64,000 nucleotides of DNA. Source: Vitreimonas flagellata. Lineage in GTDB: Bacteria; Pseudomonadota; Alphaproteobacteria; Caulobacterales; Aquidulcibacteraceae. This document shows positions 1 to 7,748 of the stretch, piece by piece. Position 1 is the stretch's first letter; every line of letters starts with the position of its first letter. The notes beneath the pieces were generated by a model. The model did no database searches and was not told the DNA's origin. It worked only from the letters and a program-made list of their open reading frames with translations. A program made the translations under genes and the position numbers. Where the stretch lies: assembly GCF_004634425.1 (NCBI RefSeq), contig NZ_SBJL01000005.1, positions 228,172-292,171 of the forward strand, given 5' to 3'.

Positions 1-1
1 C

Positions 2-892
2 CTCGGCGAAACCGTGCTCGCCACCGGCGCGCTGGCGCATGAAGTGCGCGAGGGCGATCAGCTTACCGTCGTTTGCGCGCCGGACGCCGCGCCGCTTTTT
101 CGCGCCGCACCGGGCCTTGTCGCGTTGCACCAGACGGAAGGCTTTGCGCTCTGGCTCAGCCTCATGCGCACGCGCTTCGACGTCTTGATCGACGCACGTG
201 GCGGTTTGCTTGGCCGCGCGCTGCCCGCGACGCGGCGCATCGCGTTGAAGCCGCCCGAGCGTGTGCGCCATCGCGCAGAGGATTGGGCGGACGCGCTCGG
301 CGTCGAGCGCGCGCTTGAGCCAAAGCTCTGGCTTGACGACACAGCGCGTCAGCGCGCTGCAGAGATTGCGCCGGACGCGACGCCGCTCATCATTCTCGCG
401 CCCGGCGGCGCATCGAGCGCCAAACGCTGGCCGCCCGAACGCTTCGCCGCCGTCGCGCGCCGCTTGGCCACGGGCGCCATCGCCAACGCGCGCGTGCTCT
501 CGATTGGCGCCGCGCCCCGCGATGCGGAGATCACGCGCTCGATCACGTCGAGCCTGGATGCGGACGGCGTGCCCGCCGCTGATCTGGGCGCGGGCGTGGA
601 TCTGCTCGCCGCCGCCGCGCTCATGGAGCGCGCCACGCTTTGCCTGGGCAACGACAACGCGCTCACCCAAATCGCCGCCGCCGTCGGTGCGCCGACGCTC
701 ACGCTCTTCGGCCCCACGGACGAGCGGGTGCGCGCGCCGTATGGCCCGCGCACGCGCACACTGCGCGGCCGCACTTTGGAGCAAATCGCCGCGCAGCCGG
801 AGCTAGACGGGCGCGGCGCAATGGAGGATGTCAGCATCGACGCGGTGGAAGCAGCCGCGCTCGATCTGCTGCATGCCGGGGGCTTAAGATGA
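2..892 (+). CDS. Glycosyltransferase family 9 (heptosyltransferase-like), 5' truncated
   Basis: The reading frame is open from the left edge, so the true start lies outside the window and the N-terminal few residues are missing. The visible 296 residues match the GT-B fold of ADP-heptose:LPS heptosyltransferases: a PGGASSAKRWP motif in the middle (the conserved donor-site loop) and GNDN followed by LFGPTD near the C-terminus, the usual order in family 9. Such enzymes transfer heptose to lipid A-core on the cytoplasmic face of the inner membrane; the exact acceptor here cannot be told. The last four bases overlap the pyrC start (ATGA), so the two are probably cotranscribed although their functions are unrelated. 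Confidence 0.85.
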   Translation, partial: LGETVLATGALAHEVREGDQLTVVCAPDAAPLFRAAPGLVALHQTEGFALWLSLMRTRFDVLIDARGGLLGRALPATRRIALKPPERVRHRAEDWADALGVERALEPKLWLDDTARQRAAEIAPDATPLIILAPGGASSAKRWPPERFAAVARRLATGAIANARVLSIGAAPRDAEITRSITSSLDADGVPAADLGAGVDLLAAAALMERATLCLGNDNALTQIAAAVGAPTLTLFGPTDERVRAPYGPRTRTLRGRTLEQIAAQPELDGRGAMEDVSIDAVEAAALDLLHAGGLR

Positions 893-1938
893 GCACATTC
901 GTGATGCGCCGGCCCGACGACTGGCACGTCCATCTCAGAGATGGCGCGATGCTCGCGGGCGTGGTCAATTTCACCGCGCGGCAATTCGCGCGCGCCATTG
1001 TCATGCCCAACCTCAATCCGCCGGTTACGACAGTCGCGGATGCGGAGGCTTACAGATCGCGCATTCTGGCGGCGCTTGAGCCGGGGCTTTCCTTCAAGCC
1101 GCTGATGACTTGCTATCTGACGGACGGCATTGACGCCGCCGAGATCGAGCGCGGCTTCGCGGCTGGCGTCTTTACCGCGTGCAAACTCTATCCCGCGCAC
1201 GCGACCACCAATTCAAGCCACGGCGTGACGGACATCAAAAACATCCACGGTGCGCTGGACACGATGCAGCGCATCGGCATGCCGCTGCTGTTGCATGGCG
1301 AGGTCACGGACAAGCACGTCGACATCTTCGATCGCGAAGCCGTGTTCATCGATCGCATCCTGTCTAAGCTCGTGCGCGATTTCCCCGCGCTGAAGATCGT
1401 GCTGGAGCACATCACGACGGAAGAGGCGGCGAATTTTGTGGCGGAAGGCCCGGCCACACTCGCGGCGACGATCACGCCGCATCATTTGGATTATAATCGC
1501 AACGCCATGTTCGACGGCGGCATCCGTCCGCACTTTTACTGCTTGCCGGTTGCGAAGCGCGAACATCACCGCTTGGCGCTGCGCAAAGCGGCGACGTCCG
1601 GGTCGGCGAAGTTTTTCCTCGGCACCGATTCAGCGCCGCACGCCGTCGGCGCCAAGGAAACGGCGTGTGGCTGCGCGGGTGTTTTCTGCGCGCCGCACGC
1701 GCTCGAAGCTTACGCGAAGGTGTTTGACGAAGAAGGCGCGATGGATCGCTTCGAGGCGTTCGCATCGGAGAACGGCCCACGTTTTTACGGGCTGCCGCTC
1801 AACGAAGAGCGCATAACGCTCACGCGCGACGCCCAATCCGTGCCAGACCGCATCAGCGCGGGCGGCACGGAGATCGTGCCCTTCCACGCAGGCGCTACGC
1901 TCGCGTGGCGCCTTCAGCCTTCAAACGCTGCGCGATAG
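889..1938 (+). CDS. pyrC: Dihydroorotase (class II)
   Basis: Catalyses reversible cyclisation of N-carbamoyl-aspartate to dihydroorotate, the third step of pyrimidine synthesis. The 349 residues equal the length of the short class II enzymes of the E. coli PyrC type. The metal-binding HxH is at residues 13-15 (WHVH), the carbamylated lysine is probably K99 in ACKLYP, and GTDSAPH near residue 245 carries the catalytic Asp. The start at the ATGA overlap with the upstream glycosyltransferase is chosen because the N-terminus then aligns with the family; a longer frame upstream is only read-through. It converges with and overlaps the macro-domain gene by 25 bases. Confidence 0.96.
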   Translation: MSTFVMRRPDDWHVHLRDGAMLAGVVNFTARQFARAIVMPNLNPPVTTVADAEAYRSRILAALEPGLSFKPLMTCYLTDGIDAAEIERGFAAGVFTACKLYPAHATTNSSHGVTDIKNIHGALDTMQRIGMPLLLHGEVTDKHVDIFDREAVFIDRILSKLVRDFPALKIVLEHITTEEAANFVAEGPATLAATITPHHLDYNRNAMFDGGIRPHFYCLPVAKREHHRLALRKAATSGSAKFFLGTDSAPHAVGAKETACGCAGVFCAPHALEAYAKVFDEEGAMDRFEAFASENGPRFYGLPLNEERITLTRDAQSVPDRISAGGTEIVPFHAGATLAWRLQPSNAAR

Positions 1939-2429
1939 AGCGACGCGTCGCTTTCGGTAAAGCAGCAGAAGATCACGCGCGTGAGCGAGGGCGCTTGCGG
2001 CAGAGCTTGCTCGCAAGCGGCGATCGCGATGCCGCAGGCAAAGCCGCGGGGCCAGCCGTAATTGCCGGTGCCGAGGCAGGGAAACGCTATTGATGTGAAC
2101 GAGCGCTGCGCGGCGAGTTCGATCGATTGCATGTAGCAGCGCGCCAGCCCCGCGACCTTCTCACCCTCAGGCCCCGGATTGGTCCAAACCGGCGCCGCCG
2201 TGTGGATCACGTATTGCGCCGGCAAATTGAAGCCGGGCGTCAGCACAGCGTCGCCCACATCGAGCGGCGGCAGCGTCGCCGTATGGCGCGTGAGTTCTGG
2301 CCCTGCCGCTTGGCGCAAGGCGCCATCGACGCCGCTGCCCGGCATGAGTTGGCGATTGGCGGCGTTTACCACGGCGTCCACCGCCAAGGTTTCGATACGG
2401 CCCACCAAGATTTCAAACGGTGCGGTCAT
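1914..2429 (-). CDS. Macro domain protein, probable O-acetyl-ADP-ribose deacetylase
   Basis: A 171-residue single macro domain. AVVNAANRQLMPGSGVDGAL near the N-terminus is the ADP-ribose-binding loop with the conserved Asn pair and Gly-Gly-like turn (here GSGVDGA), and PCLGTGNYGWP is the second phosphate-binding loop. Relatives (YmdB and MacroD type) hydrolyse O-acetyl-ADP-ribose or remove ADP-ribose from Asp/Glu side chains. The frame is open upstream to 2648, but the residues before the chosen ATG do not look like protein. The gene stands alone and its 3' end overlaps pyrC by 25 bases tail to tail. Confidence 0.9.
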   Translation of the reverse strand: MTAPFEILVGRIETLAVDAVVNAANRQLMPGSGVDGALRQAAGPELTRHTATLPPLDVGDAVLTPGFNLPAQYVIHTAAPVWTNPGPEGEKVAGLARCYMQSIELAAQRSFTSIAFPCLGTGNYGWPRGFACGIAIAACEQALPQAPSLTRVIFCCFTESDASLYRAAFEG

Positions 2430-2529
2430 GCCCACAAGGTTAGCCGCTTTAACCCAAAAAGTCGCGACGGGTTTGGCGATGTCGCCCGTTTGAAAAACAG
2501 CGAGGACATTGCTTATCGGAGAGGGACAG

Positions 2530-3369
2530 ATGCTCCTGAACAAGAATTTCGCGGCCGTCGCCGCCATCGCCATGACGGCGCTTACCATTTCAGCGGCGTA
2601 CGATGACGCCGACGCCCGCACCCGCCGCGCGCAAGGCCAAATCGCCACTCAACGCGGCACGTTTACGGGCGCGGCCGAAACCGTGCGCGAACGTGGCTCA
2701 CGCTCGCGCGACAGCAGCGTCACCGGCCCCAATGGCCGCACACGCTCCACGCAAGATGATCGCGCCTGGAGCCGCGAGAACGGCACATATACGCACGATC
2801 GCACAATGACCTACGCCAACGGCACGCAGCGCAGCGTCGATACGGACGTGTTGCGCACGGGCGAGGGCACGTATTCCGCGTCGCGCGAAGTCACCGGCCG
2901 TAACGGCGAAACCCGTATCCAAACGGGCGACTTCACCGCCACGCAAACCGAAACCGGCCGCACCATCAGCGGTGATATCAACACCACGCACGCGGGCCAG
3001 ATCGATTATCAACGCGACGTCTCGCGCCAAGACGGCGTGCGCAGCGTGAATTCGTCCGCCACGTTCGAAGACGGCACATCGATAAATCGCGCCTCGAACG
3101 CATCATGCGCCGCTGGTTCATGCTCATCCTCTGGCGTGATCACCAATCGCGACGGCGGCCAAACCAGCTGGGATCAGACCCGCACCCGGACCGAAACCGG
3201 CGCCACGCGCTCGCGCGATGTGACCTACGCCGACGGTACGACCCGCTCGGTCGATCAAGAGCGCGTCGGCAATGGCGACGGCACGGGCGTGGTCTCGCGC
3301 ACCATCACCGGCCGCGACGGCGAAACCCGTACGCAGACTGGCGAATACCAGGTGAGCCGCGAGCCTTGA
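2530..3369 (+). CDS. Secreted Asp/Gly/Thr-rich repeat protein
   Basis: No family recognised. The 279-residue product starts with a signal peptide (MLLNKNFAAV then a hydrophobic stretch to about residue 20), so it is probably exported. The rest is polar and built from imperfect repeats: the unit TYANGTQRSVDTD...TGRNGETRIQTG is seen again near the C-terminus as TYADGTTRSVDQE...TGRDGETRTQTG, with shorter partial copies between. Such hydrophilic beta-rich repeats often form surface or envelope proteins, but no function can be assigned. ATG at 2530 is preceded by GGAGAGG at good spacing; an in-frame upstream start would lie before that site. A strong terminator follows. Confidence 0.75.
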   Translation: MLLNKNFAAVAAIAMTALTISAAYDDADARTRRAQGQIATQRGTFTGAAETVRERGSRSRDSSVTGPNGRTRSTQDDRAWSRENGTYTHDRTMTYANGTQRSVDTDVLRTGEGTYSASREVTGRNGETRIQTGDFTATQTETGRTISGDINTTHAGQIDYQRDVSRQDGVRSVNSSATFEDGTSINRASNASCAAGSCSSSGVITNRDGGQTSWDQTRTRTETGATRSRDVTYADGTTRSVDQERVGNGDGTGVVSRTITGRDGETRTQTGEYQVSREP

Positions 3370-3413
3370 TTTAGCTCCGGCGCGCCCTCCCGCTCCCAAA
3401 TGCGCGCCCATCA

Positions 3414-3448
3414 GCGGCCCGGCCCCACCAGCCGGGCCGCTTCTTTTT
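3414..3448 (+). terminator. Rho-independent terminator
   Basis: A 10-bp perfect stem (GCGGCCCGGC at 3414-3423 and its complement at 3431-3440) with a 7-nt loop is followed by TTCTTTTT. It lies 45 bases after the stop of the repeat protein and separates it from the next gene. Confidence 0.85.
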
Positions 3449-3477
3449 CGCCACGCTTGCGCGCACAATCGCGGGCG

Positions 3478-3954
3478 ATGGCGGATTTCATGCCCACCTG
3501 GGGCCGGCGCGCGCTGACGCCTGGCGAAATCAAGCTCGGCCGCACCATGTTCGGCGACGAGATCGATTGGCCGCGGGTGCGCGTGCTGCAGGCGCCGCGC
3601 GCTTTGGGCTTCGGCGCGATGGTGCCGCGTGGCCATACGATCGTGTTTTCGCGCTGGCGCGCGCGTCGCGATTTCGCGTCGGCCTCGATCGATGAGCAGG
3701 GCTGGTTCGTGCACGAACTCACGCACGTCTGGCAGGCCGCGAAAGGCGTGGTGCTCGCCGGCGCTAAATTGCGCGCGCTCGGCAAGGGCGCCTATCGCTA
3801 CAAGCCGCTGCCGCAGAAGCTAGGCAAGTACAACATCGAACGCCAAGCCGAAATCGCGCGGCATCTCTTCCTCGCCCGCAACAACTATCGCGAGCAGGGC
3901 ATGCCGGACGCGGATTGGTTAGAAGCGACGTGGCCTATTCGCTCTTCAGCGTGA
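3478..3954 (+). CDS. HExxH-containing protein (often named vgr-related protein)
   Basis: A 158-residue cytosolic-looking protein with HELTHVWQ near residue 80, the HExxH pattern of zinc metallopeptidases, in the order found in a small alphaproteobacterial family databases often call vgr-related. No third metal ligand is certain, so peptidase activity is not shown. The start MADFMPTW at 3478 is preferred over the open frame from 3400 because the earlier stretch runs through the terminator of the previous gene. It converges with the next minus-strand gene, overlapping it by 20 bases. Confidence 0.8.
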   Translation: MADFMPTWGRRALTPGEIKLGRTMFGDEIDWPRVRVLQAPRALGFGAMVPRGHTIVFSRWRARRDFASASIDEQGWFVHELTHVWQAAKGVVLAGAKLRALGKGAYRYKPLPQKLGKYNIERQAEIARHLFLARNNYREQGMPDADWLEATWPIRSSA

Positions 3955-4162
3955 ACTCGCCAGCGCGCGCCCGCGCCGGCAACGTCTCACAGAAGCCAGC
4001 GACGGCTTCCGCGCCGTGCCGATCCACCATATCCGCTAGCGCCGCATAGATCGCGACCGATGCGATCACTTCAGGCTCGGCGCCTTCCGCGAGTGCTGCT
4101 TCCCACGCATCGAGGATCAGCGCCAAGGCGCGGCTTTTCTTGTCGGTGTCGACGTCCGCCAT
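3935..4162 (-). CDS. Small hypothetical protein
   Basis: A 75-residue, mostly helical, Ala/Glu-rich protein without signal peptide or membrane segment. I do not recognise a family. Its ATG overlaps the stop of the upstream TIGR02301 gene (TGATG), which strongly suggests translation coupling and a shared transcript. Its 3' end overlaps the HExxH gene on the other strand. Confidence 0.65.
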   Translation of the reverse strand: MADVDTDKKSRALALILDAWEAALAEGAEPEVIASVAIYAALADMVDRHGAEAVAGFCETLPARARAGEFTLKSE

Positions 4163-4566
4163 CAGTTGGAGTGCCGCGCGCGCAGGCCTTGCGCGACGCG
4201 AACGCCGCGGGCGCGCAATTCAGCTTCCATCTGCCGCGTGGTCTGATCGCAGACGGGGAAACGCGCTTCCTCGTTGCGATAGCCGCGATTGAAGCCTTCG
4301 ACGAGCAGGGCGTTGTAGCTCGGCTCACGCTCGATCACGCCGCGCATATAATCGCGCCAGCGTTGGTCGCCGCGCCCATCGCACAAGATGCGCAAATAGT
4401 GCGAGCCGCCCAGCACCTCGGAGAGCTCAACGAGCTGAGCGCGATACCATTCCTCGCCGCGAACAGGTTCACCTGGGCGCGGCTGGGCGGGCTGCTGCTG
4501 CGCGAACGCAGGCGCAGCCAACGCGGCGGCAAGCACGAAGGCACAGGCAAGAGCGCGGATCGTCAT
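4162..4566 (-). CDS. TIGR02301 family protein
   Basis: A 134-residue protein with a clear signal peptide ending in APAFAQ (cleavage near residue 22), so it is probably periplasmic. The mature part contains LSEVLGGSHYLRILC, WRDYMRGVIE and FNRGYRNEE followed by a Cys-containing segment, the pattern of the TIGR02301 family found in Alphaproteobacteria. The function of the family is unknown to me. Two conserved cysteines (after LRI and in FPVCDQ) could form a disulfide. It is translationally coupled to the 75-residue gene downstream. Confidence 0.85.
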   Translation of the reverse strand: MTIRALACAFVLAAALAAPAFAQQQPAQPRPGEPVRGEEWYRAQLVELSEVLGGSHYLRILCDGRGDQRWRDYMRGVIEREPSYNALLVEGFNRGYRNEEARFPVCDQTTRQMEAELRARGVRVAQGLRARHSN

Positions 4567-4612
4567 GGCTTCCCGGTAAAATCCAAACGGGGCGGGAGTA
4601 TGGAATTCAAAC

Positions 4613-6109
4613 TCAGCCCGCGTTCACCCCAGGGCGCCGGCTGGCCCAAGGTCTAGCCTGTTCCAGCTCATACGCCAGTTCCAAAAGGCGCCGTTCCTGG
4701 CCCTTGGCGGCCGAGAAATGCGAGCCGATCGGCAACCCGGACGCCGACCACGAAAGCGGCACACTCATCGCCGGCGCGCCTGCCACGTTCTGAAGCGGCG
4801 TGTAGCCGACATAATCCGGCAGCGTCTCGAACACGGCGATCCCACGCGGACCGCCGATCTGGCCGAGCGGCACGGGCGGCTTGCCCAGCACCGGCGTCAG
4901 CATCACGTCCACATCCGCGAACATGGCTTCGTACTGCGCTTCGACCGCCCGCAGACGCACGATCGCCGCTTCCAAAGCCGCGGGGCCTTGCTGGCGGAAA
5001 TGATTGGCCAGATCGATCGTCAGCGGCTCAAGCAATTGATCGAGCGGCGCGTCCGGCGCCTGGCTTTGCACCAGCCCCACAACTTCCGCCGCGCCCGCCG
5101 CCCAAAGCAACGTGAAGTCGTCACTGAACTGGCGCCCGTTCACGCCGGCGCGCTGTTCGCGCACGTGGTGGCCAAGCGAGCGGCAGAGCTCCGCCACGTC
5201 CTCGATCGCGGCGCGCACTTCCGGATCGGGCTCGTTGCCGAGCGCGTTCGGGATATCGACGATGATGCGCAGACGTTGCGTGCTCGGCCCTGCAACCACG
5301 CCGACCGGAGAGAACGTAGCGCCTGCGCCGGTTTGCTCGGTCGCTGCAAGCCAGGCCGCGCTATCACGCACGCTGATCGCCTCGCAGCCATTCACCGAAA
5401 TATCGATGCCGCTATCGGGGCGTCCGCCCAACACGCTCCGTCCGCGAGACGCCTTCAAGCCAAACAAGCCGTTGCACGATGCGGGAATCCGGATTGAACC
5501 GCCGCCGTCGCTTGCATGTGCGATCGGCACAACGCGCGCCGCCACCGCCACGGCCGCGCCGCCCGAAGAACCGCCCGATGAGCGCGTCACATCCCACGGA
5601 TTGAGCGTGTCGCCATTGCTCAGCGTTTCGGTGGTGGCGGTTAAGCCGAATTCCGGCGTGGTCGATTTGCCGAATGGCACCAGGCCCGCCGCCAGCAACG
5701 CATCCATGTAAGGTGGCTGCTCGGCGGCGACATTGCTGGCGAAGGCGCGGCTGCCGTACTTGGTCGGCTGGCCGGTCATCGGCATCAGATCTTTGATCAA
5801 AGTCGGTACGCCGGCGAACGGCCCGGCTAAGCGCTCAGCCGCGCGTGTGCGGCCGTATTCAAGCATCGGCGTTGCAACAAAATTCAATTGCCCGTTCACA
5901 CGCTCGCTGCGCGCGATTGCGGCTTCGAGCGCTTCTTGCGGCGTGATCTCACCGGCGCGAATGCGCGCGGCCACACCGGTCGCGTCGCTATCGCCCAGCG
6001 CGTCATTCGACACGGAGGAGGGCTGCGGCGCGCCTTCGCCGGCGCATCCCGCAACCATCGCGCTCATAGCGGCGGCGTTCGCCATCAAGGCGCGGCGTGA
6101 AAATTTCAT
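4613..6109 (-). CDS. Amidase signature family lipoprotein
   Basis: A 498-residue amidase signature enzyme that hydrolyses an amide bond; the substrate is not clear. The N-terminus MKFSRRALM followed by a hydrophobic stretch and the lipobox VAGC (Cys near residue 22) indicates a lipoprotein, with a twin-arginine-like start. The Ser-cisSer-Lys triad is visible: Lys in LIKDLMP (near residue 107), then SSGGSSGGAAVAVA, followed by GSIRIPASCNGLFGLK. It resembles the 6-aminohexanoate-cyclic-dimer hydrolase branch more than GatA, which is cytosolic. A second, different lipoprotein amidase lies at 13542-15152. Confidence 0.9.
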   Translation of the reverse strand: MKFSRRALMANAAAMSAMVAGCAGEGAPQPSSVSNDALGDSDATGVAARIRAGEITPQEALEAAIARSERVNGQLNFVATPMLEYGRTRAAERLAGPFAGVPTLIKDLMPMTGQPTKYGSRAFASNVAAEQPPYMDALLAAGLVPFGKSTTPEFGLTATTETLSNGDTLNPWDVTRSSGGSSGGAAVAVAARVVPIAHASDGGGSIRIPASCNGLFGLKASRGRSVLGGRPDSGIDISVNGCEAISVRDSAAWLAATEQTGAGATFSPVGVVAGPSTQRLRIIVDIPNALGNEPDPEVRAAIEDVAELCRSLGHHVREQRAGVNGRQFSDDFTLLWAAGAAEVVGLVQSQAPDAPLDQLLEPLTIDLANHFRQQGPAALEAAIVRLRAVEAQYEAMFADVDVMLTPVLGKPPVPLGQIGGPRGIAVFETLPDYVGYTPLQNVAGAPAMSVPLSWSASGLPIGSHFSAAKGQERRLLELAYELEQARPWASRRPGVNAG

Positions 6110-6223
6110 AATGGTCTCCCCTCGCGCCGCGCTCGTCCCGGCGCGGCTTGGGCGGCAGACTTGCCCGTACGGCGCCGCCGATCAAGGCTTGCCTCAACGG
6201 CAAGCGCGCGTCACGAGAGCGCG

Positions 6224-6943
6224 ATGACCCGGATGCGCGCCGATCTCCTGCTTGTCGCGCGCGGCCTCGCCGAGAGCCGCGCCAAAGCGCGCGCCGCGAT
6301 CGAAGCAGGCGGCGTCACCGCCAATGGCGCGCCTGTGGAAAAGCCCGCCGATCTGATCGCCGAGGATGCCGCACTCGAACTCATCCTGCCGCACCCCTGG
6401 GTGTCGCGTGGCGGTGTAAAATTGGCGGCGGCTTTGGATGCGTTCGGCATTGATCCGGCAGGACGCATCTGTCTCGATGTCGGCGCTTCAACCGGCGGCT
6501 TCACGCACGTGCTGCTGTCGCGTGGCGCGGCACGCGTTTACGCAGTCGATGTCGGCCAAGGCCAATTGCACGCAAGCCTGCGCGACGATCCGCGCGTAAC
6601 CAATCTCGAACGCACCGACGCGCGCACGCTGACGCGCGAACTCATACCTGAGACGTCTACGCTCATCGTCTGCGACGCCAGCTTCATCGGCGCCGCCAAA
6701 GTGCTCGCCACGCCGCTCTCGCTCGCCGCCGAGCGCGCCGATCTGGTCACGCTCATCAAACCGCAATTCGAAACGGGTCCCGGTCACGGCGGTCTGCCCA
6801 GCGAAGACATCGCCCGCGCCGCCGCACAAGAAGCGATCGTTGCGCTCGATGGCCTGCACGGCTTCCGCATCGTGCGCGCCATCGACTCCCCAATCCGCGG
6901 CGGCGACGGCAATCTCGAACTCCTCGCGCACGCGCAACGCTAA
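6224..6943 (+). CDS. tlyA: TlyA family rRNA (cytidine-2'-O)-methyltransferase
   Basis: A 239-residue protein with an N-terminal S4 RNA-binding domain (MRADLLLVARGLAESRAKA, residues 4-60) and a C-terminal FtsJ-like SAM methyltransferase (LDVGASTGGFT as the SAM motif, then VYAVDVGQGQL). TlyA homologs methylate cytidines in 16S and 23S rRNA; the family is also called hemolysin A for historic reasons. The ATG at 6224 gives the standard S4 start; the frame extends upstream without family similarity. A palindromic repeat begins immediately after its stop codon and may act as its terminator. Confidence 0.92.
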   Translation: MTRMRADLLLVARGLAESRAKARAAIEAGGVTANGAPVEKPADLIAEDAALELILPHPWVSRGGVKLAAALDAFGIDPAGRICLDVGASTGGFTHVLLSRGAARVYAVDVGQGQLHASLRDDPRVTNLERTDARTLTRELIPETSTLIVCDASFIGAAKVLATPLSLAAERADLVTLIKPQFETGPGHGGLPSEDIARAAAQEAIVALDGLHGFRIVRAIDSPIRGGDGNLELLAHAQR

Positions 6944-7069
6944 CACCTCCCCCGTTTACGGGGGAGGTGGCGAGCCAAGCGAGACGGAGTGGGCAAGTCC
7001 GGCAAACGCCCGCGCCATCTCGCCCCCTCAGTCGCTTACGCAACAGCTCCCCCGTAAACGGGGGAGCTG
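6944..7069. repeat. Composite palindromic repeat (two hairpins)
   Basis: A 12-bp perfect hairpin (CACCTCCCCCGT, loop TT) at 6944-6969 and a second 12-bp hairpin (CAGCTCCCCCGT, loop AA) at 7044-7069 flank a spacer with GCGAGCCAAGCGAGACGG and CCCCCTCAGTCGC. The same layout recurs at 36943-37063 and 40132-40248 and, diverged, at 59873-60034. It follows the tlyA stop by zero bases. Confidence 0.85.
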
Positions 7070-7083
7070 TTTGGACGCGCCAC

Positions 7084-7117
7084 AAAAAAATGACCCCGGC
7101 GTTCTCACGCCGGGGTC
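7084..7117 (-). terminator. Rho-independent terminator of the glycine-zipper gene
   Basis: An 11-bp stem (GACCCCGGCGT and complement, 7092-7102 with 7107-7117) and TCTC loop lead, on the minus strand, into seven T residues. It lies just downstream of the stop at 7150. Confidence 0.88.
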
Positions 7118-7149
7118 AGGCATGTGTACGAGGGTTCGTACTATGGAGA

Positions 7150-7695
7150 TCAATAATCCGGGCGCCAGACGCCGTCCGAGCCGCGGCACATCATGACGTC
7201 CTCGCGATACTCGCGGCCGTACGGGTCGCGCACAATTTGCTCGCCCATGCGGCAGTCGCGATTGTCACGGCGATAGTCCGACTGACGATACGGGCCGCCA
7301 TAGAGGCCGCTGTCGTCGCCCGAGCGATAGGGGTCGTACTCGTTGTACTGGTTCGACTGGCCGTAATACGGGTCGTAATCGCCTTGCGGGACCTGGCCGC
7401 ATTGCGCCGAGGTGCGGCCAATCGCGCCGCCGGCCGTCGCGCCGACCACCGCGCCCAAAAGCGCGCCTTCGCCACGCACGCCGCGATCTGCGACCTCACG
7501 GCCGAGCAGGGCGCCGGCGATACCGCCGATCAGCGCCCCGGTGACGGTGCGGTTGTTGCGGGATTGCTGGCACTGTTGCTGGTTGGCGACGTGCGCATCG
7601 TGATAGGTGGGGTATTGCTGCGCGGCGGCGGGCTGAACCGCGCCCATAAGGGCGACCGCCATGGCCGTTGCGGCGAAGAAAGCTTGACCTCGCAT
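7150..7695 (-). CDS. Glycine-zipper 2TM domain secreted protein
   Basis: A 181-residue protein with a signal peptide ending AAAQQ (about residue 26). A glycine-zipper segment follows (TVTGALIGGIAGALLG, then GALLGAVVGATAGGAIG), the hairpin of two Gly-rich helices seen in the SlyB/17-kDa outer-membrane antigen families. The C-terminal half is rich in Tyr, Asp and Arg (DYDPYYGQSNQYNEYDPY). Probably envelope associated; there is no lipobox Cys at the cleavage site, so it is not an obvious lipoprotein. It is divergent from the RNA methyltransferase gene and has its own terminator. Confidence 0.82.
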   Translation of the reverse strand: MRGQAFFAATAMAVALMGAVQPAAAQQYPTYHDAHVANQQQCQQSRNNRTVTGALIGGIAGALLGREVADRGVRGEGALLGAVVGATAGGAIGRTSAQCGQVPQGDYDPYYGQSNQYNEYDPYRSGDDSGLYGGPYRQSDYRRDNRDCRMGEQIVRDPYGREYREDVMMCRGSDGVWRPDY

Positions 7696-7748
7696 GATGC
7701 GCTCCTGTCTGTCGGCCCGGAACTAAGCAGAGGCTACCTGAACGGCGC

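Noticed and set aside
2490..2518. TTGAAA-N17-TTATCG as promoter of the repeat protein gene
   Set aside because: The start site would fall within the ribosome site and leave almost no leader, so the match is probably chance.
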